Source: Odoribacteraceae bacterium | GTDB taxonomy: Bacteria > Bacteroidota > Bacteroidia > Bacteroidales > Marinifilaceae | Direction: 5' to 3' | DNA length: 13,941 nt | Assembly: GCA_031279175.1 (NCBI GenBank) | Contig: JAITJA010000205.1 | Location: 1 to 13,941 of the forward strand | Part shown: piece by piece, positions 8,030 to 13,941 of the stretch | Numbering within the stretch: the first letter of the stretch is position 1 | How the letters are laid out: the number at the start of each line of letters is the position of its first letter | Program-made: the position numbers and the translations under genes | Notes under the pieces: generated by a model | What the model saw: only the letters and a program-made list of their open reading frames with translations | Told to the model about the DNA's origin: nothing | The model's database searches: none

Positions 8030-8449
8030 ATGATCAAGAAACTCCTTTTTTACATGATCACCGGAATGCTCCTCCTCCACGCCTGCAAGGAAAGGGGAAG
8101 GGACGACGCGCGTTTCCAGACGTTTGACTCGACAAGGCTCACGCGCGTCGAGTTGCCGGAGACAATGTTTGACTTCGGGGACGTCGCGCCGGGAGAGATC
8201 GTCGGGCACGCGTTCAGCGTCAAGAACGCGGGGGAGAAAGACCTGTTCATACAAGACGTGCTGGCCAGTTGCGGGTGCACGACCTCCAACTACACCCGGA
8301 AGCCCGTCAAACCGGGAAAGTCCGGGACAATCGAGGTCAAGTTTAACTCCGCGGGACAGCACGGGAAGCAATACAAGGTCATTCATGTCTACTCGAACGT
8401 CCGCGAGAAGAAGTTCGAGCTCGTCGTAAAGGCAAACATTCAAAACTAA
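8030..8449 (+). CDS. DUF1573 domain lipoprotein (139 aa)
   Basis: A small exported lipoprotein of unknown function. The N-terminus is Lys-Lys plus a hydrophobic stretch ending in a lipobox, LLLHAC, with Cys19 as the predicted lipidated residue. Residues following it are charged (KERGRDD), with no Asp at +2. The rest is an immunoglobulin-like DUF1573 domain: FDFGDVAPGE (47-56), HAFSVKNAGEKDLFI (60-74), the hallmark SCGCT (80-84), then KPGKSGTIEVKFN (94-106). DUF1573 proteins are abundant in Bacteroidetes and their role is not established. It stands 11 bp before yajC and probably leads that operon. Confidence 0.88.
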   Translation: MIKKLLFYMITGMLLLHACKERGRDDARFQTFDSTRLTRVELPETMFDFGDVAPGEIVGHAFSVKNAGEKDLFIQDVLASCGCTTSNYTRKPVKPGKSGTIEVKFNSAGQHGKQYKVIHVYSNVREKKFELVVKANIQN

Positions 8450-8460
8450 ATCGAAATACA

Positions 8461-8781
8461 ATGATGAACACGTTTATTTTACTACTGGAAGAGGAAGCTA
8501 CTAGCCCGAGCATGCTCAAGCAAATGTTCCCGTTTTTACTTATCCTGGTTGTCTTCTGGTTTTTCATGATCCGCCCGCAGATGAAGCGGCAAAAGGAGTT
8601 GAGAAAATACCGCGAGACGCTCCAGAAAGGGGACAAGGTCGTGACTACCGGGGGAATCTTCGGCAAAATTATCGAGATCAGCGACCACACGGTGATCATC
8701 GAGGTAGAAAACCAGGGCCGGCTGAAAGTGCTCAAGGAAGCCCTCGTTAAGGATATGACGGGCAACCAGCCCGCGAGGTAA
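8461..8781 (+). CDS. yajC: YajC, preprotein translocase accessory subunit (106 aa)
   Basis: A single-pass inner-membrane protein associated with SecDF in the Sec protein-export machinery. It has a short acidic N-terminus, one transmembrane helix (about 20-37, rich in Phe/Leu/Val), the YajC signature FFMIRPQMKRQKE just after the helix, then a small cytoplasmic domain with LQKGDKVVTTGGIFGKI (54-70). Length is typical. Two ATGs lie in tandem at 8461 and 8464; the first is listed. It sits 11 bp from genes on both sides, consistent with one transcript. Confidence 0.95.
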   Translation: MMNTFILLLEEEATSPSMLKQMFPFLLILVVFWFFMIRPQMKRQKELRKYRETLQKGDKVVTTGGIFGKIIEISDHTVIIEVENQGRLKVLKEALVKDMTGNQPAR

Positions 8782-8792
8782 TTTTTCCCGGG

Positions 8793-9797
8793 ATGACCGA
8801 CAGGTTGCCCCGGGAATATTGTTTTCTCACGAATCCGCGCAAGGTGACACGTCAACGATCGGCAATCAGGAATAACGCGATAACGTACGGGGCTTTCCTC
8901 GTCGTCGCCGTGATGCTGTGGTTTCTCAATGCCCTGGGGAAAGAGTATGTCACGGAGGTCACCTACCCCGTGAAGTACGGCGACATCCCGAAGGGAAAAA
9001 TACTGGAACCCGACGCGCCAAGGGAAATTACACTGGAAATTAGAGCGCACGGCTTCTCCCTCCTCCGGCACAAGCTGAGCACCTCCTTCCTGCCCGTCGT
9101 CTTGAACGTCAACAGCGACCTGCTCCAGAAAAGCGACGTCATGGAGAAACGCGTCAACATGACCGATATAAAGGAGCGCCTCGCCGCGCAATTCCACTCC
9201 GACATTCAGGTGCTCCGCGTCAAGCCGGAAAGCATCCTTTTCAAGTTCGCGCGCCTCAAGAGCAAGAAGCTACCCGTGGTGCACGACACGCGCTACGCGC
9301 TACGACCGCAATACATCCTACAGGAAGAAATCACCATCTCCCCGGACTCCGTCGTCGTCGAGGGCCCCGCCGCGATCATCGACACGCTACGCGTCGCGCG
9401 CCTCGCCCCCGTGATCTTCGAGGACCTTTACAAGAACGTCTCCAGGAACGTCCCCCTGCTCGAGATCCCCGGCGTTCACCCCCTCGTCGAGGAGGCCCGG
9501 GTCAGCATCAAGGTAGAACGCTACACGGAAGGCAGGAAAAGTATCCTCGTCATCGCGCGCAACCTGCCCGCCTCGCTCAAACTGCGCCTCTTCCCCTCCA
9601 GCGTCGAGGTCACGTACAACGTCGGGCTGAGCCGGTACGACCAGGTGCTCGACGCGCACTTCGTCCTGAGCGTGGACTACCGGCAGGTCGCCGACGCGCC
9701 CGGGTCGCTCGAGGTAAAAGTAGAAAAAGCCCCCCCGTTTATACAGAATCTCACCCTCTCCCCGGAGCGGCTCGAGTTCCTCGTCGAACAAAAATAA
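8793..9797 (+). CDS. YbbR-like (CdaR-type) domain protein (334 aa)
   Basis: A membrane-anchored protein with a basic cytoplasmic N-terminus of about 29 residues, one transmembrane helix (about 30-47, ITYGAFLVVAVMLWFLNALG) and a long extracytoplasmic part made of beta-rich YbbR-type segments. Examples are VTYPVKYGDIPKGKILEPDAP near 55-76 and the stretch around 155-185 with ITISPDSVVVEGPAAIIDTL. In Firmicutes YbbR/CdaR regulates the diadenylate cyclase CdaA. No such cyclase gene is in this window, and the role of this protein in Bacteroidetes is open. The position between yajC and coaE is a familiar arrangement in the phylum and supports the call. The spacer to coaE is only 3 bp. ATG 8793 is the only reasonable start before the membrane helix. 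Confidence 0.82.
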   Translation: MTDRLPREYCFLTNPRKVTRQRSAIRNNAITYGAFLVVAVMLWFLNALGKEYVTEVTYPVKYGDIPKGKILEPDAPREITLEIRAHGFSLLRHKLSTSFLPVVLNVNSDLLQKSDVMEKRVNMTDIKERLAAQFHSDIQVLRVKPESILFKFARLKSKKLPVVHDTRYALRPQYILQEEITISPDSVVVEGPAAIIDTLRVARLAPVIFEDLYKNVSRNVPLLEIPGVHPLVEEARVSIKVERYTEGRKSILVIARNLPASLKLRLFPSSVEVTYNVGLSRYDQVLDAHFVLSVDYRQVADAPGSLEVKVEKAPPFIQNLTLSPERLEFLVEQK

Positions 9798-9800
9798 CCC

Positions 9801-10385
9801 ATGCGAAAGATCGGGCTGACAGGAGGCATCGGGAGCGGGAAAACAACGATAGCCGGGATTATACAAGAGATGGGATACCCCGTTTACGATAGCGACGCCG
9901 CCGCCGCCAGGATCGTCAACGAGGAGAGCGACGTCAAACGCGCCCTCGTCGACGCCTTTGGCGAGGAAATCTACGCCGCGACGGGGAAGCTCGACAGGCC
10001 GCGCCTCGCGTCAATTGTATTCAACGACCCGGCGGCACTCGCGCGAGCCAACGCGATCATCCACCCGGCAGTAACGCGCGACTTCCACCGCTGGTGTGCC
10101 GCCCGTCGCGCGCCGCTTTCCTTCTTCGAGTCGGCCATCCTCTTCGAGGCAGGTCTTGCCGACGCCTTCGACGCCGTCATCACGGTCGTTGCCGACGAGG
10201 AAACCCGCGTCGAGCGCGTCATGAAGCGAGACGGCGTTCCACGCGAGAAAGTAATCGAGCGAGCGCGAAACCAGTCAGGTGGAGATCCCGCGCGCTCGCG
10301 CTTTATTATTCGTAACAACCGCGACGACATGCTCGTGGAACAAGTCTTACACGTTATACATCATCTCGAGACATGGCAAGAATAG
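9801..10385 (+). CDS. coaE: dephospho-CoA kinase (194 aa)
   Basis: Catalyses the last step of coenzyme A synthesis, ATP-dependent phosphorylation of the 3'-hydroxyl of dephospho-CoA, in the cytoplasm. The Walker A loop GGIGSGKT lies at 8-15, followed by the CoaE-typical GYPVYDSDAAAARIV (25-39), where the Asp residues are expected in catalysis. Further family stretches are NAIIHPAV (near 82-89), FESAILFEAGL (near 112-122) and a lid-like region with RVERVMKRDG. The length is standard for the family. It starts 3 bp after the YbbR gene and overlaps the next gene by 13 bp, so translational coupling is likely. Confidence 0.95.
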   Translation: MRKIGLTGGIGSGKTTIAGIIQEMGYPVYDSDAAAARIVNEESDVKRALVDAFGEEIYAATGKLDRPRLASIVFNDPAALARANAIIHPAVTRDFHRWCAARRAPLSFFESAILFEAGLADAFDAVITVVADEETRVERVMKRDGVPREKVIERARNQSGGDPARSRFIIRNNRDDMLVEQVLHVIHHLETWQE

Positions 10386-11086
10386 GAAAATGGATTGGCG
10401 CGGGCCTTGGCTTCGCGATGGTAGGCCCCATCGGGGCGTTACTCGGTTTCTTCATCGGGTCGGTATTCGACGCGCCGGCAGCCCCCCCGCGGACGCGTCG
10501 GCAAACGGGAAGGGCCGACTTCCTGTATAGCCTCGTCATCCTCGCGACCGCCATCATGAAGGCCGACGGCAAGATCACGCGCGACGAGCTGGCATACGCC
10601 CGGCGCTTCTTCCGGGGAAACTTCGGGGAAGAGGGAGAGCGGGAAGCGCTCGCGATTGTCCGAGGGCTCCTGGACAAGGAAATCGACGTGCAGGGAGTCT
10701 GCCTCCAGATCCGTTACAACATGCAGGTAGAGGCGCGCGTGCAACTCCTGTATTTCCTTTTCGGCGTCGCCGGCGCGGACGGCGACGTGTGTGCCAGCGA
10801 GGTCTCTCTCCTCGATCGCGTTGCCGACCTGCTTGGCCTGGACGAGACCACCTACCGCTCCATCAAGTCAATGTTCTACCGCGAGCCTGACGCCGCCTAC
10901 GCGATCCTCGGCATCCCCGGCTCCGCCACCGACGAGGAGGTCAAGAAAGCCTACCGCCGGGCCGCCCGGGAGCATCATCCCGACAAGGTCGGCTACATGG
11001 GAGAGGATATCAGGCGGGCCGCCGAGGAAAAATTCACCGCCATCAACGCCGCGTACGAGAAAATCAAGAAAGAACGAAACCTCTGA
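10373..11086 (+). CDS. djlA: DjlA-type membrane-anchored TerB/J-domain co-chaperone (237 aa)
   Basis: Three parts are visible. An N-terminal membrane segment (about 5-32) is rich in Gly and ends in GFFIGSVFD, closely recalling the Gly-patterned anchor of E. coli DjlA. A TerB-like helical domain (about 48-165) carries paired acidic motifs, MKADGKITRDE and AGADGDVCASE. A C-terminal J domain (about 174-236) has the HPD tripeptide at 202-204, needed to stimulate the ATPase of DnaK. Order and spacing match DjlA, so the predicted role is recruiting DnaK to the inner membrane; clients are unknown. It starts inside coaE (13-bp overlap) and is the last gene of the operon. Confidence 0.88.
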   Translation: MARIGKWIGAGLGFAMVGPIGALLGFFIGSVFDAPAAPPRTRRQTGRADFLYSLVILATAIMKADGKITRDELAYARRFFRGNFGEEGEREALAIVRGLLDKEIDVQGVCLQIRYNMQVEARVQLLYFLFGVAGADGDVCASEVSLLDRVADLLGLDETTYRSIKSMFYREPDAAYAILGIPGSATDEEVKKAYRRAAREHHPDKVGYMGEDIRRAAEEKFTAINAAYEKIKKERNL

Positions 11087-11091
11087 CAACG

Positions 11092-11127
11092 CGCGATCAT
11101 CCTCCACGGGAGGTCGCGTGTTTTCTT
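11092..11127 (+). terminator. intrinsic terminator of the DUF1573-yajC-ybbR-coaE-djlA operon
   Basis: CGCGA (11092-11096) and CCTCC (11101-11105) pair with GGAGG (11109-11113) and TCGCG (11114-11118), giving 10 bp with a 4-nt bulge and a 3-nt ACG loop. TGTTTTCTT follows. It begins 6 bp after the stop codon. The T-run overlaps the presumed -33 region of the next promoter. Confidence 0.65.
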
Positions 11128-11152
11128 ACATTCCTCTTTTTTGTTACTTTTG
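11121..11152 (+). promoter_or_regulatory. Bacteroidetes-type promoter for the DUF5606-trmN6 pair
   Basis: TACTTTTG at 11145-11152 matches the -7 consensus TAnnTTTG perfectly. TTTT at 11121-11124, a 3-of-4 match to the -33 TTTG, lies 20 nt upstream, the preferred spacing. The start of transcription is expected near 11158, about 20 nt before ATG 11179. Confidence 0.65.
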
Positions 11153-11178
11153 CCCTCGAAAACCAAATATCGTGATGC

Positions 11179-11601
11179 ATGTTAAAAGACATCTTATCTA
11201 TCCCCGGGAGGCCGGGATTGTACAAAAAAGTCAGTGAAACGCCCCGCGCGATCATCGTCGAATCGCTACAAGACGGGAAGCGTTCCCTCTCCTACACCAA
11301 CACGAGAAGCATGTTCCTGGTAGACGTCTCCCTGTACGCCGAGCCGGAAAACGTGCCACTGGAAACCATCTTCAAGCGCGTCTTCGAGCAAGAAAACGGC
11401 GGGAAAGCCATCTCGCACAAGGAACGGGACAACGTCATCATCGACTACATGGAAAAAATTATCCCCGGTTACGACCAAGACCGGGTCTATCCATCCGACA
11501 TGAAGAAGATATTGCAATGGTACAACATCCTGCAAGAAAAAAACATGCTCCACTTCCCCGAAGAAACACCCGGGGAGGAAGAAAACAAACCCGGGGAATA
11601 A
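11179..11601 (+). CDS. DUF5606 domain protein (140 aa)
   Basis: A small, probably cytoplasmic protein of unknown function, typical of Bacteroidetes. Recognisable family stretches are the N-terminal MLKDILSIPGRPGLYK, then IIVESLQDGKR (25-35), VSLYAEPENVPLETIFKRVFE (50-70) and the C-terminal RVYPSDMKKILQWYNIL (about 102-118). The acidic tail (PEETPGEEENKPGE) looks disordered. There is no signal peptide or membrane segment. It is the first gene after a strong promoter, and the methyltransferase gene begins 26 bp after its stop, so the two probably share a transcript. No biochemical role is assigned. Confidence 0.85.
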   Translation: MLKDILSIPGRPGLYKKVSETPRAIIVESLQDGKRSLSYTNTRSMFLVDVSLYAEPENVPLETIFKRVFEQENGGKAISHKERDNVIIDYMEKIIPGYDQDRVYPSDMKKILQWYNILQEKNMLHFPEETPGEEENKPGE

Positions 11602-11627
11602 AATCCCGTTGACCCGCGCCCCGCGCC

Positions 11628-12335
11628 ATGTCCAACTCTTTTTTCAGGTTCAAGCAATTTACCATCCACCAGGAGCGATGCGCGATGAAAGTGGGGACGG
11701 ACGGGGTATTGCTGGGCGCGTGGGCCGACCTCCGGGGGGCCGCCGCCGTGCTCGACGTCGGGTGCGGCAGCGGGCTAATCGCCTTGATGGTAGCCCAGCG
11801 AGCCCCCGCGGCCATCGTGCACGCCGTCGAGATCGACAGGGACGCCCGCGAGCAAGCCAGTGAAAATGTCGCCAGAAGCCCGTGGAACGACCGCGTCTCG
11901 GTATTCCAACGCGCCATCCAGCAATTCCAGCCGCCGCGCCCCTACGACGTTATCCTCTGCAATCCACCCTTCTTCTCGCGCTCCACGCCCAGCCCGGTAC
12001 CCGGGAAAAACATCGCCAGGCATTGTGACGCCCTCGCGCACGAGGAATTGCTCGACGCGGCCGGGAAAATGATCGCGCCGGGGGGAACGCTACAAGTAAT
12101 CCTGCCCGTCGATGGAGCGGAACGCCTCGGGAAACAGGCCGCCGGAAGGCAGTGGCACGTCAACAAGATCGCCCGCGTGCTGCCCAACCCGGGGAAGCCC
12201 CCCGCGCGCGTCCTGCTACTCCTGGCGCGGGAAGAAAAACCGCTCGAGCAAGAGACGATAATCATCGAAATCGCCCGCCATCATTACCACGAGAGTTACC
12301 GGGCATTGACCCGCGATTTCTACCTACATGCCTGA
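11628..12335 (+). CDS. trmN6: TrmN6-type tRNA1(Val) adenine-37 N6-methyltransferase (235 aa)
   Basis: A class I SAM-dependent N6-adenine methyltransferase, by family expected to methylate A37 of the valine tRNA with anticodon cmo5UAC. The N-terminus has the characteristic FRFKQFTIHQERCAMKVGTDGVLLGAW (about 6-32), where KVGTDGVLLG is a reliable YfiC/TrmN6 mark. The SAM-binding loop is DVGCGSG (43-49), the acidic end of the second strand is VEID (67-70), and the catalytic motif is NPPFF (112-116), of the NPP[FY] type used for amino-group methylation. The length fits the family. The related release-factor glutamine methyltransferase PrmC also has NPP[YF], but the KVGTDG segment argues against it. 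Confidence 0.9.
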   Translation: MSNSFFRFKQFTIHQERCAMKVGTDGVLLGAWADLRGAAAVLDVGCGSGLIALMVAQRAPAAIVHAVEIDRDAREQASENVARSPWNDRVSVFQRAIQQFQPPRPYDVILCNPPFFSRSTPSPVPGKNIARHCDALAHEELLDAAGKMIAPGGTLQVILPVDGAERLGKQAAGRQWHVNKIARVLPNPGKPPARVLLLLAREEKPLEQETIIIEIARHHYHESYRALTRDFYLHA

Positions 12336-12387
12336 AAAGTAGCGCCCTGTCACCTCCCCCGGTACTTTAATCCGGAGTATAGAAAAG

Positions 12388-12405
12388 ATTAACGAAGCAT
12401 TAACG
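12388..12405 (+). promoter_or_regulatory. tandem ATTAACG pair, possible activator site
   Basis: ATTAACG occurs at 12388-12394 and again at 12399-12405, an 11-bp shift of about one helical turn. It lies just upstream of, and running into, the -33 region of the promoter with its -7 box at 12427. That promoter lacks a clear TTTG, which would fit activator dependence. Two 7-mers can arise by chance. Confidence 0.25.
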
Positions 12406-12426
12406 CGGCCACCTCCCGTCGCTCCA

Positions 12427-12434
12427 TACCTTTG
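12427..12434 (+). promoter_or_regulatory. promoter -7 element of the leader upstream of the ROK gene
   Basis: TACCTTTG matches TAnnTTTG perfectly. The expected start of transcription is about 12440, only about 5 nt before the ATG of the small leader ORF. The -33 box is poor: no TTTG ends near 12405-12408. Confidence 0.6.
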
Positions 12435-12444
12435 TCTCGAGAAG

Positions 12445-12483
12445 ATGAAGACACAGTTTTTTTTCATAAGTTTGTATGTTTAG
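12445..12483 (+). CDS. putative 12-residue leader peptide MKTQFFFISLYV
   Basis: A very short frame, ATG 12445 to TAG 12481-12483, lies directly behind a perfect -7 element and 16 bp ahead of a strong terminator hairpin. It has three consecutive Phe codons (12457-12465) and a Tyr near the end. This is the composition and layout of amino-acid attenuator leader peptides. I see no convincing antiterminator helix, and the downstream gene is a sugar kinase rather than an amino-acid gene. The alternative is a stand-alone small RNA of roughly 90 nt in which the frame is incidental. Confidence 0.4.
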   Translation: MKTQFFFISLYV

Positions 12484-12498
12484 GTTAGTAATTAGTTT

Positions 12499-12533
12499 TA
12501 AGAGGCCGGTTTCCCCGGTCTCTTATTTTTTTT
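12499..12533 (+). terminator. strong intrinsic terminator / attenuator before the ROK gene
   Basis: The 11-bp stem 12499-12509 / 12515-12525 (one G-U pair) has a 5-nt loop TTTCC, with TTTTTTTT at 12526-12533 directly after it. It is the best hairpin in the window. It lies between a promoter and the ROK start codon (12571) and would end most transcripts from 12440, giving an RNA of about 90 nt. Confidence 0.85.
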
Positions 12534-12570
12534 CGCTAATTTTCGCCCCGCGAATCACAAGAGAAGAATT

Positions 12571-13566
12571 ATGCAAGAACAAGTAGCTGCCGGTATCGAT
12601 ATCGGTGGGACCAACACCATCATCGGGTTAATCAACGAGCGCGGGGAATGTCTCGCCAAAGAATCCATCAAAACGTGGGACTATCCTCGCGTGGAAGAAT
12701 TTGTCGAACGCCTGCACGCGATCGCCGTCGCGATGAGCGCCACCGCGGGCGCGTCGATCGCGGGCGTTGGCGTCGGCGCGCCGGCAGGCAATCCCGACCG
12801 CGGCACCATCCACGCGAGCAACCTCCCCTGGCAGGGCGTCGTGCCCATTGCCGCGCTCTTCGAGGCCCGCTTTCGCCTGCCCGTCTTCGTGACGAACGAC
12901 GCCAAGGCGGCGGTGCTCGGCGAGATGACATACGGCGGCGCCCGGGAGATGAAGAACTTCGCGGTCGTCACGCTGGGCACGGGACTGGGGTGCGGCATCG
13001 TCCTCAACGGCGAGATCATCTACGGCCACGACGGTTTCGCCGGCGAGCTGGGGCACGTGATCGTGACGCCCGGCGGCAGGTCGTGCAAGTGCGGGAGACG
13101 CGGCTGCCTGGAGACTTACGTGTCGGCTACCGGGATCAAGAGAACCGCCATCGAGCTGCTGGCCACGGAAATCGAGGATAGCCCGCTGAGGAGCATCCCC
13201 CTCCCGGAACTCGGCTCCGTGGCAATCGACGAGGCGGCCGCGCGCGGGGACTCGATCGCGTTGAAGACTTTCCGCCGGTCCGGCGAGGTGCTGGGGCTGG
13301 CCCTGGCGAATCTCGCGGCGGTCATTCATCCCGAGGCGATCTTCCTGCAAGGGGGTGCTGCAAGGGCCGGCGCGTGGTTCCACGATGCCGTCAAACAGGC
13401 AATGAACGACAACCTCCTCTTCCTCTACAAGGGAAAAATCTCCGTCCAGCGCTCCACCTTGCACGGCGGGGCCATCATCGGGGCGTCGGCCCTGGTCTGG
13501 CGCGCGACCGGCATGTCGGGCAAGGGGGGAAGTGTCACCCCGCCCGCTCCCCCTTCCAACCCGTGA
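12571..13566 (+). CDS. ROK-family sugar kinase, glucokinase-like (331 aa)
   Basis: A cytoplasmic ATP-dependent kinase of the ROK (repressor/ORF/kinase) family, probably phosphorylating glucose or a related hexose. The N-terminal ATP motif DIGGTN is at 10-15. The catalytic Asp110 lies in TNDAKAAVLGE, where Lys112 replaces the more usual Asn. TLGTGLGCGIV (134-144) forms the second nucleotide-binding strand. GELGH (158-162) supplies the sugar-contacting Glu159 and a His162 zinc ligand, and the ROK zinc motif CKCGRRGCLE (172-181) has all three Cys. No N-terminal helix-turn-helix is present, so it is a kinase and not a NagC/XylR-type repressor. The C-terminus ends in a low-complexity Gly/Ser/Pro tail. 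ATG 12571 follows an A-rich leader. The only other promoter-like sequence is a weak TAATTTTC at 12537. Exact sugar not determinable. Confidence 0.9.
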   Translation: MQEQVAAGIDIGGTNTIIGLINERGECLAKESIKTWDYPRVEEFVERLHAIAVAMSATAGASIAGVGVGAPAGNPDRGTIHASNLPWQGVVPIAALFEARFRLPVFVTNDAKAAVLGEMTYGGAREMKNFAVVTLGTGLGCGIVLNGEIIYGHDGFAGELGHVIVTPGGRSCKCGRRGCLETYVSATGIKRTAIELLATEIEDSPLRSIPLPELGSVAIDEAAARGDSIALKTFRRSGEVLGLALANLAAVIHPEAIFLQGGAARAGAWFHDAVKQAMNDNLLFLYKGKISVQRSTLHGGAIIGASALVWRATGMSGKGGSVTPPAPPSNP

Positions 13567-13632
13567 CGCGGGCAAGCGCGCGACCGGGCCGGGCGGGACG
13601 AGGGGTGGGCCGGGATAATGACGAACATGATC

Positions 13633-13652
13633 GGGCCGGGCGGCCCTTTTTT
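13633..13652 (+). terminator. probable intrinsic terminator of the ROK gene
   Basis: GGGCC (13633-13637) pairs with GGCCC (13642-13646) around a GGGC loop, and six T follow (13647-13652). The stem is short but all G-C. It lies 66 bp past the stop. The bases between (13567-13632) are very GC-rich with no gene evident. Confidence 0.6.
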
Positions 13653-13740
13653 GTTGACATTATTTTCCTACCGGGGGCGTGGTGGCAGGACCGATCGCTC
13701 TCGCGTTTCCATCGTGAAGATATTATTTACTGCTTCCGTC

Positions 13741-13941
13741 ACGTTGTTTGACGGGGCAAACACGTTGTTTGACGGGTCAAACAAGCTGTTTGACGGGTCA
13801 AACAAGCTGTTTGACGGGTCAAACACGTTGTTTGGGTAGTCAAACAAGCTGTTTGACGGGTCAAACAAGCTGTTTGACGGGTCAAACACGTTGTTTGGGT
13901 AGTCAAACAAGCTGTTTGACGTGTCAAACACGTTGTTTGGG
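13741..13941. repeat. 21-bp tandem array of palindromic units (at least 9.5 copies, continues past the window)
   Basis: Ten successive units with an exact 21-bp period are visible. Each is a 16-bp core plus a 5-bp spacer, and cores start at 13746, 13767, 13788, 13809, 13830, 13851, 13872, 13893, 13914 and 13935 (cut by the edge). The main core GTTTGACGGGTCAAAC is an inverted repeat: GTTTGAC / GTCAAAC around GG. A second core, GTTTGGGTAGTCAAAC, occurs at 13830 and 13893, and its visible start recurs at 13935. Spacers are either ACGTT or AAGCT. The first core has GGGG in its centre, and the one at 13914 has GT. From 13788 the order repeats exactly as a 63-bp block (13788-13850 = 13851-13913). 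Between the ROK terminator and the array (13653-13740) I see nothing definable. Confidence 0.95.

Noticed and set aside
12628..13575. Minus-strand open frame (315 codons) opposite the ROK kinase
   Set aside because: The plus strand has complete ROK motifs, and the reverse frame is a compositional shadow.
13654..13659. TTGACA as a -35 box
   Set aside because: Bacteroidetes primary promoters do not use this box. It abuts the ROK terminator T-run, and no -7 element follows at a suitable distance.
13618..13839. Plus-strand 73-codon frame ending in LFDGSNK repeats
   Set aside because: It begins within the ROK terminator region, has no promoter context and stops at the first variant repeat. It is best explained by the repeat's period being a multiple of three.
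13741..13941. CRISPR array
   Set aside because: The unit is 21 bp, the 'spacers' are only 5 bp and alternate between two sequences, and no cas gene is present. It is a simple tandem repeat.
1..13941. tRNA, rRNA or insertion-sequence genes
   Set aside because: I looked in all intergenic gaps and saw no cloverleaf with a T-loop GTTCRA pattern, no rRNA segments, and no transposase motifs or terminal inverted repeats.

Overview
The window is a stretch of chromosome from a GC-rich member of the Bacteroidetes, most likely order Bacteroidales. The evidence is a hybrid two-component regulator of the type found in this phylum, the C-terminus of a DUF4249-type surface protein, a DUF5606 protein, the short form of AMP nucleosidase, promoter elements of the TTTG / TAnnTTTG type, and start sites preceded by A/T-rich sequence rather than Shine-Dalgarno boxes. 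Genus cannot be read from the sequence. All genes lie on the + strand.

Layout. 1-442: the 3' end of a DUF4249-like gene. 558-1577: a cysteine-synthase-family PLP enzyme, followed by a hairpin terminator. 1859-7183: a promoter, then a 1312-residue hybrid sensor kinase/AraC regulator (HTCS), followed after only 3 bp by a PepP-type aminopeptidase. 7221-7991: AMP nucleosidase. 8030-11086: a tight housekeeping operon of DUF1573 lipoprotein, YajC, YbbR-domain protein, CoaE and a DjlA-type TerB/J protein, closed by a bulged-hairpin terminator. 11179-12335: DUF5606 protein and TrmN6-type tRNA methyltransferase behind a good promoter. 12427-12533: a promoter, a 12-codon ORF with three consecutive Phe codons and a strong intrinsic terminator, all ahead of a ROK-family sugar kinase (12571-13566). 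13741-13941: an array of 21-bp palindromic tandem repeats that runs off the right edge.

Working together. The 8030-11086 block joins envelope and protein-export functions (YajC, YbbR, a membrane-anchored J-protein, a lipoprotein) to CoA synthesis. The DUF5606-trmN6 pair is a separate short unit. The HTCS is not next to the SusC/SusD outer-membrane transport genes such regulators usually control; its nearest partner is a peptidase.

Most worth a second look: (1) the HTCS has an intact-looking kinase but a receiver domain that has lost its phosphoacceptor Asp, the conserved Thr and about seven residues, so it cannot signal by the usual phosphorelay; (2) the Phe-rich mini-ORF and terminator look like an attenuator or small RNA, unexpectedly placed ahead of a sugar kinase; (3) the 21-bp array has a 63-bp higher-order period, and every 16-bp core has inverted or near-inverted ends.
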